Shown here one piece after another: positions 11,797-24,599 of a stretch of 64,000 bases of DNA. The notes below the pieces were generated by a model. The model was not told the origin of the DNA. It made no database searches and worked only from the letters and a program-made list of their open reading frames with translations. Each line of letters begins with the position of its first letter. Position 1 is the first letter of the stretch. The translations under genes and the position numbers were made by a program. Source of the stretch: Actinomucor elegans (lineage: Eukaryota > Mucoromycota > Mucoromycetes > Mucorales > Mucoraceae); NCBI GenBank assembly GCA_026027325.1, contig JAMSLZ010000007.1:1984001-2048000 (forward strand). The letters run 5' to 3'.

Positions 11797-12791
11797 TTAA
11801 TGAACTGATACAGGAGGGGATTGAAGGAATGGTGAACTGATATAACTACTATATTCGTCACTGATCTTTTTCCTTTGCACAAGTGGTTTCTTTGCTGTAA
11901 AAGATGATAATTTGACTGTAGTCTTTGGTTTGAATATGGTTCGCTGCTGATTCGATTGTGCTGGAACAGTTGGAGTAGCAACGGGTACTTTCTTACGAGC
12001 TGAAGCCAGCCTAATCTGCTGCTTGATAAACCCTAATCATACTATCAGTACAATCCTTTTTCCTTCTCTTTAAATGAAAACCCTGACATACCATAGAACC
12101 AAAAGCAGTGGATTGGAAAGAATGCCGACAAGGCCAACATCACTGGACCGAAAGGCTCCATTTTGTAAGCAGTCCAAATGGCATAAGCATGAAACATAAT
12201 ACGAGTCAATACAAACGTGCTCGCAAACAAGTAATCTCGTCGAAGATATGATCTCACAGAGCCTATAGCCAAGATAAACGTCGGTAGCTCCAATAAGCAC
12301 ATCATGATAAACACGGCTGTATATTGATTAGAGATGGCCCATGTTAGTACGCATAAATAAGTGATATGATGGATCCAGCCCGTCAATAATTCAACCTTGT
12401 TGCGATAAAAGATGCTACCAATCACTAGATCCATTATCAAGAACGTCATGAAAAAGGTAGTAGCGATGACTGTCCATGTGCGATAAGCCAAAATTTCAGC
12501 CAGCTGACCGTGATTGGTGAGTAACGTATATACCAGTGGTAGAGAGGCAATACTAGTGATGGAACTACTGAGCAATGTGCAGACATAGGCTCTTTCCCGT
12601 TCTGTCCGTGCTAGGTTGGATTTATACCAAAATGCGAACCAGGATCCAAATGCGGTTGCTGATAAAAGGCTGGTGCCTATTACAACTGGATGAAATACGG
12701 ATGAAATGATCATATTTGCTGAAGAAAAAAAAAAAAAGGTAAAAGAAATAGATAGAAAGGCAATACTTATAAGACGAACACAGCAAATCAT
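11797..12791 (-). CDS. TLC-domain (TRAM/LAG1/CLN8-like) membrane protein
   Basis: Multi-pass membrane protein with about six to seven hydrophobic segments. The core VELLTGWIHHITYLCVLTWA, then LLELPTFILAIGSVRSYLRR and LTRIMFHAYAIWTAYKM, fits the TLC fold, including the His-His pair and the L.E..T motif. Exons 12092-12791 and 11797-12032; the splice restores FWFYGFIKQQIRL and leads to a basic Ser/Thr-rich tail. Translation from 12791 gives 311 residues. The first 26 codons overlap a pyrimidine-rich stretch ending CAG that looks like a small intron, so the true start may be ATG at 12713 (285 residues) or a spliced first exon. The gene starts only 82 bp from the stop of the Kap120-like gene. Confidence 0.75.
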
Positions 12792-12873
12792 GTAAAAGTA
12801 CGTTGCACGGATCTAAGTTTATTATTATGTATGGGTCACGTTCTGTTATAATTTTGATTGGGGTTCACATTCC

Positions 12874-15800
12874 TTATTGAAGCAGTTGATTGACTTGATC
12901 TAATAGTGTTGAATCAATACTACTTAATAACGTATTGATAAAAGGCTGGTTTAAAGTTTGGCGAATAAGTTGAATCAAATCAATGGTATATACTGGATCA
13001 CGATGAGATAGCTATCATAGTAGTAATAAAACAGATTAAAAACTCGTTCCGTTCAAACTCTCCCCTTTTACTTGCCTCATTCTTTCTTGACTTTTCCGCA
13101 CTTGAATCAATCTCATAGATATCTCCTTCCATGTCAATCTCACTGTATAAAACACTATTTAAAGTTAATAATAATAATAATAATAATAAAGTATCACATC
13201 ATGCAGAGTACTTACTCTGAGCCGTCAGATTCTTTCATTTCGGGCCCCACATCGCTCCAAATAGCCATCAGATTGGGCAATCGATTTAATACTGCTGCGT
13301 TTCCAGTCATTATCAAATTTGTATAACCAATGCATGCCAGTTTTCTTGCTCTTGTCTGACTAACATTATCAAACTACGAGACTGTTAGTCCCAATTATCT
13401 TTTTTTTTTGAAGTATAGTATCTTACTTTATCAAGCCACTTATCAAGTATGTTCTCAAAAAAGGTATCTTGCATCTGCTGTTGCTGACCTGTCAGCTGAA
13501 TGACATGTATAACAAAACTGGCATCGTAAATAGATAAGCGAGCAAATAGATTCATATAGTTCATGATTGCATAACCATACATCTATAAGTAAATACATCA
13601 GCACTAATTTTTTTTTGTATGTGTTTCATTACCTTATCCTGTATCAAAACACTCAGTACATTAGCCAATAAACCTGATTGAACAAGTGTTTCACCATAAA
13701 CCTGTAAAGGAACACCTTGTAACGCCAAATCAATCGTATGTGTAATATAAGAGGCTGCTTGTTCTCGTGAATAACCAATCTTGGCTGCCAATTTTGTGAA
13801 CAAAACCAGTGTATGCGCAGGTTGTAATGTAGATTGAGCATCCAACAAGATATAGCTGTCAATTATCTTGAGTACTTTTCGAAGGTTTTCTGTATCAAAG
13901 TCTAGTAACTCCAAGGCACAGGGTAGCAGTGACATGATATCTGGACTACTAATAGGCGTGCTTTGTAAAAGGGTCCACCAGAGATCAAGTGCATCTTCCA
14001 AAAGATAAACATGGGCTTCCTACTGGCTATGTCAATCGAAGTGGTCCAAGCAAACTAATAAACTTACATTGGTTCGATCAGTGCAGTATCTCACTATAGG
14101 TAAGAGCAAGCCTTGTAACTGAACTGATTGCTCATTAAGGATCTAACCATAGTCTATCAGTTAAACATGCATAGGTATATATGTTTATACCTACACTGGT
14201 GATCTTTGTAAATGTCACTACCAAGGAAGATTGAAGTAAAGGTTCAGTAGTTGGACTCCATAAAGGTGATAATAATTGAATGATTTGCCCAGCAAAAGGA
14301 ATCATCTATTTTTTTTTTAAAAAAAAAGACGTAAGTAGAATTACAAAATGCCTCTTATCTACCTTACATTAGAACCTGTTCTATCCATAATCGCATTCAA
14401 ATAAGAGATCAACTTCATGGTAGTATCAGATTCTTCCACTTCATTCAACAAACTTAATAGCAGAGTCATAGCAGAACCCAAGTAAGGTAAAACAATACTA
14501 ATATCAAAATCCCAATCATCCACTGCTTGCTTTAATCCATTAGCAGCAGTCAATCGAACTACCAAATCCTCATCCTCAGCCATCAACTGCAGCAATATCT
14601 CGTAAATGACCTTGCGACAGTCAGCGCTGATTCCTTCTGTCACCCATTTACCCAACATCCAGCCGATACGACGTCTCAAAAGTTTGAAATTGGGATCCTT
14701 GTTACCGAGTTCATTGACAAGACGTGTCATGACAAAAGGTTCAAAATCCAGTTTTCCATACAAAGAATTTACGCCTAAACCAATAGCACCATACACTGCA
14801 TCCTTGAATAATAAGCTTTGATGATCCGTTACAGCTAATAAAAAAAAATAAGTATTTTCATTGTCAAGGTACTATTCATAGCTTACATGCTACTCGTTCT
14901 ACTAGATTCAACATGATCGGCACTAATTGGTCTCTGTATTGACTCAGCAAGTTCATAAAGGTCATTTCAGCACAAGGTCTTAGTTCAAACTCCCAATTTT
15001 CAGAATCCAGAGCATTGGCCCAACCCTCAGGATCTTCTTCCCATTTGCGACAATCAGTTGGTGTAAGTAACATGTATTGGCTCACTAAAGTCTCGGCACA
15101 CGTATGTACAAACTCGGGTGTCAAAAACTGTTCATGAATGAATCGACCTGCTTCCAATGCCAACTCTTTTTCTTCTTCTGTCACTGATAAAAGATCCGCA
15201 CCAAGTTTACCAGCATTGTACGATGAATTCTTGATCGTGTCTTTGATTAACAACATGCCTTGTAGCAAGAAGGTTTCAAATACCAAGGTGTGGGATGACT
15301 CTTGGCCTGATTTACATTGCTCTACAATACGAGAGCCTTCCAGCATGATGTTTTGCCAGTAATAACGGATAATATCAAGCCAAGCTGGACATAATGCAGC
15401 TGATACAGGATGTGCTTTTTGAAGTGCTAAATACATGGATCCGTATTCTTCAATGGTGGATTCCAAATCATGTTTCAATTTGCCAGTATAGTTGATTTGG
15501 ATCAAAGCAAAACCTACTCTGATAGTCAGTTGCTTGTCTCTTAATCTCAAAGATTCAAAACTTACGGCAGTCCATGTACTGTTCAATGTGTTTTCGACTC
15601 ACTTCAATAAAAGTCTATGCTAATATTATAAGTATCTCAAATAAACATAACCGCTAAAAAAAAAAAAAAAAAAAAAAAAAACTTACTCTTGTTTCATTGT
15701 ACTTGTGTACATCGCGAATACCACTGACCATAAGTATTCTCAAACATTTAACGCAGGTACCGACAATATCTAATTCTAACAACAATGCTTCCACGTTATC

Positions 15801-16594
15801 CACGTTAGCCAATTGTACAATGGTACGATCTACATACACGACATAGACTTGTGCTACGGCTTGAAAGATGTTAGGTGCTACTTCGGCAAACTGTTTACGA
15901 CCCGCAGATAATAATCGAGTACTGAGTTCAGACAAGACTTCACCCAGTGTTTCTAATACGCGATGGTGGACAAGGCGCGCGTGATCTGGGTTATTGATTT
16001 GTGATTGCATGGATTGAACAAGTGTTGATAAGAGATCGGGCCAATCTCTTGGGTAATCTAACCGAGCAATTCGAGAAACTATTACTGCATTCTGTGCTGT
16101 CAACTAGAAAAGAAAGCAAATAGATAATAAGTCGACATGGACTAAGAGGGGAAAAAAGGTTGGGTTTATACCTTTCTACTAGGCTCGTCAATGAATTGAA
16201 GCAGTCTTTGTCGAATCGCTGTCTTTTCTTCAGGACTAATAGGACTAGACAGAGACGTTAGTTTTAGCTCTTTTTTTTTTTTTTTGCAAGCGTTTGGTTG
16301 ACTCGCTTACTTTTTAGCAGTTCTTCTCCAGAATCGATCAATACCGTTCTTGAGGTAAATGCCGCTCAAAAATCGAATATCATGATCAATGGATCTATCA
16401 TAAAATATATCCTATGTAGGATGAGTGCGCGCCCGTGTTTGATTGAATATGTGTATAGGTACCTGTAAAGTAGCAAAAAAACTGGGTGCATTTTCCCACT
16501 GCCTCAACATATCTTCAGCTTGTCTCATACGATTATAATCTTGAGACGTGGCTTCTGCTAGAACGCCAAGTAACTGGACTTTGGCTTCACTCAT
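12874..16594 (-). CDS. KAP120: Importin-11/Kap120-family karyopherin
   Basis: Importin-beta-type nuclear transport receptor. The gene has about ten or more exons over 3.7 kb, with start at 16594 (MSEAKVQLLGVLAEAT) and stop at 12874-12876 (DQVNQLLQ). The N-terminal HEAT region with RQAEDMLRQWENAP, DHDIRFLSGIYLKNGIDRFW, EEKTAIRQRLLQFI and QNAVIVSRIARLDYPRDWPD is the Ran-binding importin-N domain, with the IPO11/Kap120 hallmark YLKNGIDRFWR. Helical repeats follow to the end (EAGRFIHEQFLTPEFVHTC, KLDFEPFVMTRLVNELGNKD, LMAEDEDLVVRLTAANGLKQ). An intron near 15660 contains a 26-nt A run on the plus strand, i.e. a long T tract right after the donor. I did not resolve every exon edge. Confidence 0.85.
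13165..13187. repeat. AAT/ATA trinucleotide microsatellite
   Basis: About seven perfect AAT units lying in an intron near the 3' end of the Kap120-like gene. Confidence 0.8.
15656..15681. repeat. A26 homopolymer inside an intron
   Basis: Uninterrupted run of 26 A on the plus strand. On the coding strand it is a T tract between the donor GTAAG and the following exon of the Kap120-like gene. Confidence 0.9.
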
Positions 16595-18045
16595 ACTTGT
16601 AAAGAAAAAATAGGAAAGAGATAGAATTTGATGGGTATACACTCTTTTGCTACTTTTAAAGTAGTACCACAAGAATTCAAACGTCACGAAAGAGCCTCCG
16701 AAATATTTTTTTTTTTTTTTTTTTATTTAGGTTTCGTGGCACGGTTTTGTCAATTAATGAATCGCTTGCCATTTTACAGTTTAGTTTTTACTAAAAGATA
16801 AATATTATAAAGTACATACTTTTTTTTATGTCCCATTAGGATATGTTTTATATGTGATAATGCGAGATATATTTATATCGCCAATCCGATAGGCGTCAAT
16901 TCAGAAACAAGATTCGAGTCTAGTTTTTATTCTTAATCATTCAATACATGGCCAAACATATTTCCTAAGAGTAGGATCCTTAAAATTCGGTAGCTCATTC
17001 TGAGTATGGAATACTAATCAGATACGAGATCCGCAGATCCATAGATCTAAACATATGAAATGTGTATAATTGAACCCCAATCACTAAAGTACAAGATTGC
17101 TATATCAGAGCCCATTACAATATTTAATAACAGACGCAAAGCTTCAGTTTAAACTTGCAATTCTATTGTGACGCAACAATAAACCAAAATTGTTTAAGAA
17201 AAAAACTTGCAAGCCTGTTTCTTTAGGCACACCTTTCTAATTCCACCATCTTTTGGCGTTTATTGTGAAGGTGTCAATGGCACTTGGAGATTATTTTTTA
17301 TACCCAAAATAGGTCTAGTAGAAAGGATAGTATGCAAGTATAATTTGTGTATATGCAATGATCGAAAATTGTCTTTATTATAGGCAGCTCCATGAATTAG
17401 CATATATATTAGATACCATTTACTTGCCATTTAGTTCCGCATCCTCTTACTAAAAACAGTGTTTCGTCATTATTGTTTTAGAGTAATCAAAAAAAAAAAA
17501 AAAAAAAAAAGTTCAAAGTTCTGAGCGAATCAGAAGGTCTTGAAAAAGAACAATGCATTTAATTGCTATAAACCAATAAAAACGATGTTTCTTGGCCGTG
17601 AAGTGAATATAATAGCGCATTTTGTACACTCAAACACTTTTGATATAGTTGAATAGGCCTATAGTCTATTAATAAAAAGGTGATGTAAATTGTTTTTACA
17701 TATCGAATGATGCAGTGAATGTATGCATTTTGCTTTATATAACTAGGGTTAGTACATACTTAGGGTACTTTTATTAGCGCTTCAGTCTTGCGTCTTGCTT
17801 AAAAAACTACGGCTGGAAAATGAGTTTTTACATCATCACAACAAGACTAAAGTTTTGGAAATAATAATACCGAAAGAAGGACATTGCCAGATTTTTCGCT
17901 TCATCCCAGGGGATATATCTTGTGACCACAGTACTCTATTTAGTGCGTAGTTCTTTCTTTTCATGCATACTTCACTCTTCTAACATCTACCTACTTTTCC
18001 CTTCTCAACACTTTTTTTTTTTTTAGGTATTCTACGACTCAGACG
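16595..18045. other. Intergenic, upstream of Kap120-like gene
   Basis: AT-rich sequence holding the Kap120 promoter, a 22-nt A run at 17489-17510 and one reverse copy of the dispersed short repeat at about 16984-17055. I see no protein gene. Confidence 0.45.
16984..17055 (-). repeat. Dispersed short repeat, copy 1 (reverse)
   Basis: On the minus strand this reads ..GATCTCGTATCTGATTAG then TATTCCATACTCAGAATGAG, preceded by a GATC-rich block. Near-identical cores occur at 33564-33616 and 45267-45320. Possibly remains of a small non-autonomous element. No terminal inverted repeats or target duplications were recognised. Confidence 0.5.
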
Positions 18046-18049
18046 CTTG

Positions 18050-18570
18050 TTTCATTGTCTTACTGGTGGGGCCGAGAGAGTGCACGCCTGGGGGTCAACG
18101 TGTATCTTTTCTTCTGTGCGTATCCAGGCTCGAATGGTAGTAGCAAACAAATTATGTATTGTCTTCCTTTAATTTAATTCTTGCTTCAAGTTTTACATTG
18201 CAAGCCTGAACTTTCAAGTAGTTACTAGCTTGACCTCACGAAATCTACTCCAAAGGGTTATTCATTGACCGGAATATAACTACAGGCCGATAAGAAGACC
18301 TGGAACAAAGTAGCTTGGGTCCACAAGTCGTTCATCCTGGATATGATTTCGAGGCTGAGGTGGGCAGTGAGGCGTGAGTTAGCCAGCAAGTAAAGAACCC
18401 TGGGAGGTCACGCATTTTGCTACCCTTTCAATGGAGCAGTGAGTATTGAATGTTTGGATTCACCTCACTAGTGGCATGCGGGTTTTGCATTAAGTCCAGT
18501 GTCCTTGTTAGCGCTGCTTGTTGAGGGAAGATGAAGGTGTAAATGGTAGCCCTTTTTTCTTTTTTTTAAT
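18050..18570 (+). ncRNA. Candidate structured non-coding RNA (possibly SRP, RNase P or MRP type)
   Basis: About 0.5 kb with clearly higher GC than its AT-rich flanks, no open frame, and many complementary segments. GCCTGG (18086-18091) pairs with CCAGGC (18124-18129). CTCACG (18235-18240) pairs with CGTGAG (18373-18378). ACTGG (18062-18066) can pair with CCAGT (18496-18500) near the other end. The interval ends at T6 followed by C and a longer T run (18553-18567), which would serve as a Pol III terminator. GGCTCGAATGG (18127-18137) resembles a B box. GACCTGGAACAAAGTAGC (18297-18314) resembles the GGAA-capped helix 8 of SRP RNA, but some blocks also resemble RNase P/MRP RNA. I cannot assign the family, and the ends and strand are inferred. 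Confidence 0.42.
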
Positions 18571-20666
18571 TCAAATGGTGTTATACTGTTCACATTCATC
18601 ATTTCAATTATATATATAGAGTCTTCTATATCAAATTATCCATGCTCTAATTCCTTATTATAAGAGCTTCAATAATCAAGCCTGCATAAGGTCGGGTCCT
18701 CATTGCCCATGGTCCATGTTCATACTACAATAGTTTATAACGCTTTTCCAAGCCCTTTTACCTCTTGTTATATCTTTTAACTTGTCCTAATTGTGGACAC
18801 GTCTATAAACTTGGAATGCTCCCGATTGCGATTATAAACTATCTTTATATATATATATACATGTATAAACAATCGTGTTGATTGATTTAGTGCATCTGTT
18901 ATATTAGGATAAAATCTACACCTCACAAGTTTTTTTTTTTGCTTCTTGAGTGGGAAGATATGCTTCCACTACACAGAACAAAATAAACCACGTCAAGTGT
19001 CCTGTTATCTGGAGGTACTCGTCAAAGTAACCATTGTACTTGAACTATATAATAGCCAGGACAGAGGTTTTTTAAACAACCACTTCGTATGACAGCCTTT
19101 CTGGATACATAAATCTATCCTTTTTTTTCTCTCTTCCCGTATGTCATGTTTAGCTATTATCACTCATTTAACATCCTCAATAACAATGATCGCAGTTGTA
19201 CCCTACAAATTTTCGCCCCAATAACATATCTATACTAGATGATGATGGTCCATTCTTGATCGTTGGACAAAGAATAAAGCATCAGTTATTGGATAATAAG
19301 CCTTTATAATTTCCTCGGCAAACACTTTTAAAATCAAACAACGCACGTAATACAACAAACCAAAGAATACATTTAGTTTCCGGGAAACAAGTGCTATATT
19401 TCTAATTCTTATATGGTTGTCATTAATATACAGATATTGGAATCAAGTGGTATAAAATTCGTACTGCATATTTTTTCTTGGTCTTTCCGAGTATTTTTTA
19501 TGAAACATATATTCTTAGTAAAAGAATGCTTAGTTGTACCACATACGCCCTCTGGATTATAACTACTTCAATTTTAGATATATGCGATTTTTGCAGCTTA
19601 TACAATACTGGTATGTTGCAATAATTGAACGCGTGGGATTTTGACTGACTTCGGCTCAATGCTGCAATATATGTTCAGAAATAGTCGCTTCATCTTATGA
19701 GAGCTTCAACTGGAATCCAACGGAATAAATACTTATTCACAAGCATTCATTTACAGATATTTGATGGAACAACGGATGACTACTTGGAACAGACCTAAAA
19801 GGCTTCCAGAAGAGGCTATTTTTGCATGAACAATCCTCTCTTCCAATCAAATTAACCCAGAAAAAAAGAGCCAAGATCTAAGGTTACCATGGTTAATTAT
19901 AGCCCAGAACTTGCTTTGGTATTCTTGATCCGACAATTTTCTAATTTAATTTGACAGATTTGATCATTATAATGATGAGCTAATCATTTCTAAAGCGAAT
20001 GGATTTTCTAAATTTTCGTTACTAGGACGGCTCGATTTAACAATCTGATGGCTAGAATGAATTAATTCTGACAGGTACTGTGATTAAAGTGAATTGGTTT
20101 TGACAGGCATCATTGCTAGGACACGATTTGATTTGAATAAACTGATGTAAAGAATCAAGGGATGAAAATTCAAAAAGCGCAACCAAGCATTGTATTGGTT
20201 ATACGTTACATACATGGTCAAGAAACGGTTACAGATCAAGACAAGTTTTTCTTATATAAACTATAAATCAATGTCGATGAATCCGAGGATAAACTAGTAT
20301 TTTTTTTTTCGGTAGGAGTTGCAAGTTGTGTACCTGAGCATTTCTTGAAACAAGCTCGTGAATGTAATAGAGTGATTTCTAGAGAACGTTAAGCGCCTAC
20401 TTAGTAAAGTATAATTTAATTTAGTTCGAGATAGCAGTAATCAATGAATGTAAATCGTCAAGTTTGACATGATTGGCTTCCAGTTGCAGATTTAAGAATA
20501 TAATCGAGAGGTTTTTTTAGATACACGCTCCGCTAGTATTTACTGTTTTTAGTGCATTGGCGTGCTTTTTTAACGCTTCTGTTCAAGAAAATAGATAAAT
20601 ATATAACCTCTTACTTTCTTTCTTTATTTTTATTTTTATTTTTTTTCAAGAACAACGAAAAAAACA
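18571..20666. other. Intergenic, upstream of PacC-like gene
   Basis: 2.1 kb of AT-rich DNA carrying the promoter of the zinc-finger gene, with a T-rich stretch just before its start. I see no gene. Confidence 0.4.
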
Positions 20667-22618
20667 ATGATTCGAAGCAACAAGTTTCCATGTAAATGGA
20701 CCAATTGCCAACTTGGTTTCGATAATCCCGAAGATTTATTCACTCATTTATCAGACGATCATGTTGGAAGAAAGGCTACAAACAACTTGTGCCTTCAATG
20801 TCAGTGGAATAACTGCGGCACTATAGCAGCTAAACGAGATCATCTTGCAAGTCACTTACGAGTTCACTTGCCTTTGAAACGTAAGAGTTCATATTCGATT
20901 CATATGACTAGTCTTAACCTTTGCTTGTCTTTATAGCCCACCAATGCCCAGTAAATAACGCCTTTTTTTTTTTCGAAAATCACTATCGTATACTTATTCA
21001 TTTTTGTTATAGCTTTGCAGTAAAGGCTTCAAGCGACCTCAAGACTTGAAAAAACACGAAAGAATTCATACAGTCGAGCATCAAGGTGAGCTAAGCTATC
21101 AGCTGAGCAATGAATCAGATGCTAAGCATAACACGTAGCTTCATTACTTAGCAATCAACCTGGATACAAACCAGTGAGAAGAAGAAGAAAGACCACTACG
21201 ACACCAACTATTACTAGCAGTAGCCATAGCAGTACCACCAGTAGATCAAATACCATTGATTCATCGCAACCAACTAAAGGTAGTCTATAGAAATATAGTT
21301 CACAACTCATACTTATATCAATACTTAGATCAATCAGAAATTTCTTCAGAACTATCTTCATGCAGTCCTAGCTTTTCGTTTGGTGATAGTGAATCATCTC
21401 ACCCAAACAATGCAATGGAGACAGAAGAAGGCAATTACTATAATAATGGCTATATGCAAGACCCTTTACAAGATTTTATTGATGATGTCTTGCTGAATCA
21501 GCCTTTACCCAACTACGACCAAGGTAAAATTTCTTATAATTGTCTTGGCAAATCCACCAAGAAATCGTTAAAAAAAATATTTTAATTTTTTAGACATGAT
21601 GGAACGCTTAAATGCAATTGCGCCTGTATTACAGTACCAACAAGAACAAAATAGCAGTTGGACTTTACCTTGTGAACCTGAATCTATCCCTGCTTTACAA
21701 AACTGGCTTGAACAATTATCAGCTTCTATTCAAACAGATGAAAACATCTATCCAGAAATTCTCAGTACACCACATCAGCAGCCAAAGCTCGATATCTCTA
21801 CTGCTGTGCCTGCACCTGAATTACTCTCTGCAGATGACTATGATTTATATCCTAAATTAGATGACAATAACGTGTGGACTTCTCCGGCTACTTCCTCACC
21901 TCAATTCCATCAACCTACCTCTGCCAGTGAGTCTTCAGCTATTCATACACCACCTTACTATGAAGAAGAAGAATCTAAGCCCCCACCATTACCTCCACGT
22001 AACATTAAAGCTCAATTCTGGTCTCCAGGCTACATTCATTCACCTACTCACATTGATCGACCTTCTTCCTATATCAGGAAAGAAGAACACACACCTTCCG
22101 ACGCCATCAATTTTACGGTACCCAAACTTCGAAACCCTCCTGCTCCTACCATTGTATTCCAAACCGCTGTAGAACAATCCAAACCACCCACACCTGTCAT
22201 TGATCCAACATCCACTGTGTCTTTTGATGGAAAGAAAGAGTTGATGCATATGATGAATGTCTTTTCTTCTTCCAAGGGCAAACAATCCTACAGGCAATCA
22301 CCAACAAAGACATCCCCATCACCGTCTTCTTCTCCTTTGGCACAAACAAATACTTGTTCAACTGAAACCTCGCCTACTATTAAAAAAGTGAAAATTCGTA
22401 CTAAAAACGTTACTACCACTGCTAATACTACTACTACAGCATCTGCTGCAACTGTGGTGGACTATAGCAACGAAAAAGAAGAGCCGAATATTAAATCACC
22501 TTATGCTGATCTTGTAGGATTAATTCGAAATATGAAAGTGGAAGATGAAGCCACTATGCGTAAGCGTCATGCACGATTGATTGATCAACTTTGGAAAGCT
22601 GTTGCACGACTAACTTAG
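20667..22618 (+). CDS. PacC/Rim101-like C2H2 zinc-finger transcription factor
   Basis: Transcription factor of the ambient-pH response. Six exons (20667-20880, 20937-20950, 21013-21085, 21139-21279, 21329-21523, 21594-22618) give 553 residues; exon 2 is only 14 nt. Three C2H2 fingers fill the N-terminus in the PacC arrangement: [10 protein letters not shown]...H, then [20 protein letters not shown] with [20 protein letters not shown], then [18 protein letters not shown]. The NNL.L.CQW, KRDH..SH.RVH.PLKPH and [10 protein letters not shown] blocks are near-diagnostic for PacC/Rim101. The rest is Ser/Pro/Thr-rich with a basic RRRRK stretch after the fingers. The C-terminus ends in a helical [15 protein letters not shown] segment that may be the regulatory domain. 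The pathway component PalC is encoded at 54.4 kb. Confidence 0.87.
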
Positions 22619-23083
22619 TTGTTTGGCGCTTATTATGTCTGTCTAAAAGTCGAATAAATTAATATATCTCTCTTCACCACTATACTATTTTATCTTTCGA
22701 CCAAATCAGTGCTTTTATTGTTTATACACTTTTGAATTATATAATAGAATGATCAACGTTATAGTAATAAGACCAGTGCAGTAATTGATGAAGTATGGGC
22801 TAATTAGCAAACTTGTACAATATACCCACAAGAGCCCAAATAGAGTTTTTACTAAATCCAATAGCTCATTTTGAACTACTACTGTTTAGAGTTGGCATTT
22901 GACCAAGATCAGCAATCTTGTGCACAATAATGCCAAGTTTCTGGGCTATAATTTAATCAAATACAGATACTACATGGTGTTTAAAAATCACATTTTAAAC
23001 CTTAAAGATAGTGAGTATATATATATATAAACCTAACCCTTATTAGCTCGATAGAAAGCGTATATAGTAATTTTTTTTTTCAA

Positions 23084-23114
<31 letters not shown>

Positions 23115-23993
23115 CAATTATAACTATGCACGCTTGCAGTCCCTGTTTAAGTCAGGATATCGCTACAAGGATCAGTTTATTGTAAATAATTCAGTTTTTT
23201 TTTTATTTTATTTTTTATTTTTCAATAATATTCAAAAAATCTCAAATAGGTATTGATACAAACGTAATTTTTTGATTTTAAAAGATTAGCGAAAAATAAG
23301 CAATTAAGCTTAATTCTAGGTAGTCATTAGGTATGATAGGTCTGTAGATCTACAAATTGTTACTAAATTGTTGTAATAGAATATTCTAGTACATTCAATA
23401 TCACAACAAACCATATATCTTAAGAATAGCCGCAACGCTTTAGAGTTAGTGTATATACCTGCATCTAGGTTTTAACAATAAAGAGGTAACTATATGTGTT
23501 GTATGCTTACTATCCAATCACAATTAACTCTAGTAGCATCACTGTTATACATGTACCCAAGATTGATGAAGTTACGTATTTACACGAAAGTGCATTTGTA
23601 ATTATTTTTTTTACATCATATTTCTGTTCAGGAACGAAATCATTTAATTAAAAGCCAGTTAAAGAAGCAAATACGAGAAATTATAGTTGTTATTACCAGC
23701 TGAAAGCAAGCTAAAAGGGAAGGATAAAGATCAGTAAAGTAAGAATTAAGCTATGGTTACTCAAACCAATAGCCCAACCCAATACCTTGATAAGTTGTAA
23801 GAATTGACTTTTTGGTTATTATGAGAACGAGGCGTCTTTTAATGCGAAGGTCTCTGACGACTAATTCCTATACATGGTGATTGTATTTTTTGGCTCAATT
23901 TTCAATTTATCTCACGTTCAAATACTTTGTGTCTCTTAAGAGAATCTATAAAACCACTCACTTCTTTTGTATGCGGCTGAGATTGTTCGTAAA
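22619..23993. other. Intergenic with long poly(A) run
   Basis: 1.4 kb, AT-rich, with a T10 run followed by an A28 run (23087-23114). I see no gene or structured RNA. Confidence 0.45.
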
Positions 23994-24514
23994 ATGATAA
24001 TACGTATTTTAAGGATGTGCACCTTTTTTTTACTCGTATCAATCATGCTTGCGTATTATGGTGATCTAGATAACCCAGTAAAGGTACCTGCTAAATATCT
24101 AGCTTCAAGTGCAGCTGTTGGAGATAAAACTTACATATTTGGTGGACAGTTCACGGAACCTGTGCTTGGGGCTATGCATGCTTATGACATCCTAACCTTG
24201 GGTTTTGCTCTACATCTATTCTGAGGATATGGAAATTAATGTGACCAATAAGCCAAATAGGGAAAAATTACATGAGAGAGATTGGAGTTCTCGCAAACTT
24301 AACTGCGTCTGGTCATACTCCACAATCCAGCAAAATGCGATGGTTTATTAACCATTCAAAGATTGATGCTACCTCTTCCAAAGCTTTACCTAGGAGCTTT
24401 TCCAATAGCGCAGTTATTGGAATTGCTATTGCGTGTACATCAACCTTAGTCCTTAATTTGATTCTGTTATGGAAATATGTCCCTTTAACCAAGGAAATAG
24501 TGAAACGTATATAA
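23994..24514 (+). pseudogene. Decayed Kelch-repeat transmembrane protein gene
   Basis: Two fragments of what looks like one gene. The first opens MIIRILRMCTFFLLVSIMLA (signal/anchor) and continues with a single Kelch-like blade, SAAVGDKTYIFGGQFTEP. Several stops and frame changes follow. The second fragment resumes with a Ser-rich stalk and one strong membrane helix, SNSAVIGIAIACTSTLVLNL. An intact Kelch protein needs about six blades, so most of the propeller is missing. Membrane-anchored Kelch proteins of this plan are, from memory, common in Mucorales. It lies directly upstream of another decayed membrane-protein gene in the same orientation. Confidence 0.55.
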
Positions 24515-24599
24515 GCTGAGATGATTTGGAACCCAAGATAAGATTTCCTACCATTGGATACCCTTGTTTTGGTAGTATCTCAGGTATATATTCTTTCAC

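Noticed and set aside
17745..17770. Telomere-like GGGTTAG/TTAGGG words
   Set aside because: Isolated single units, not tandem; similar words occur elsewhere (6407, 23030) by chance in AT-rich DNA.
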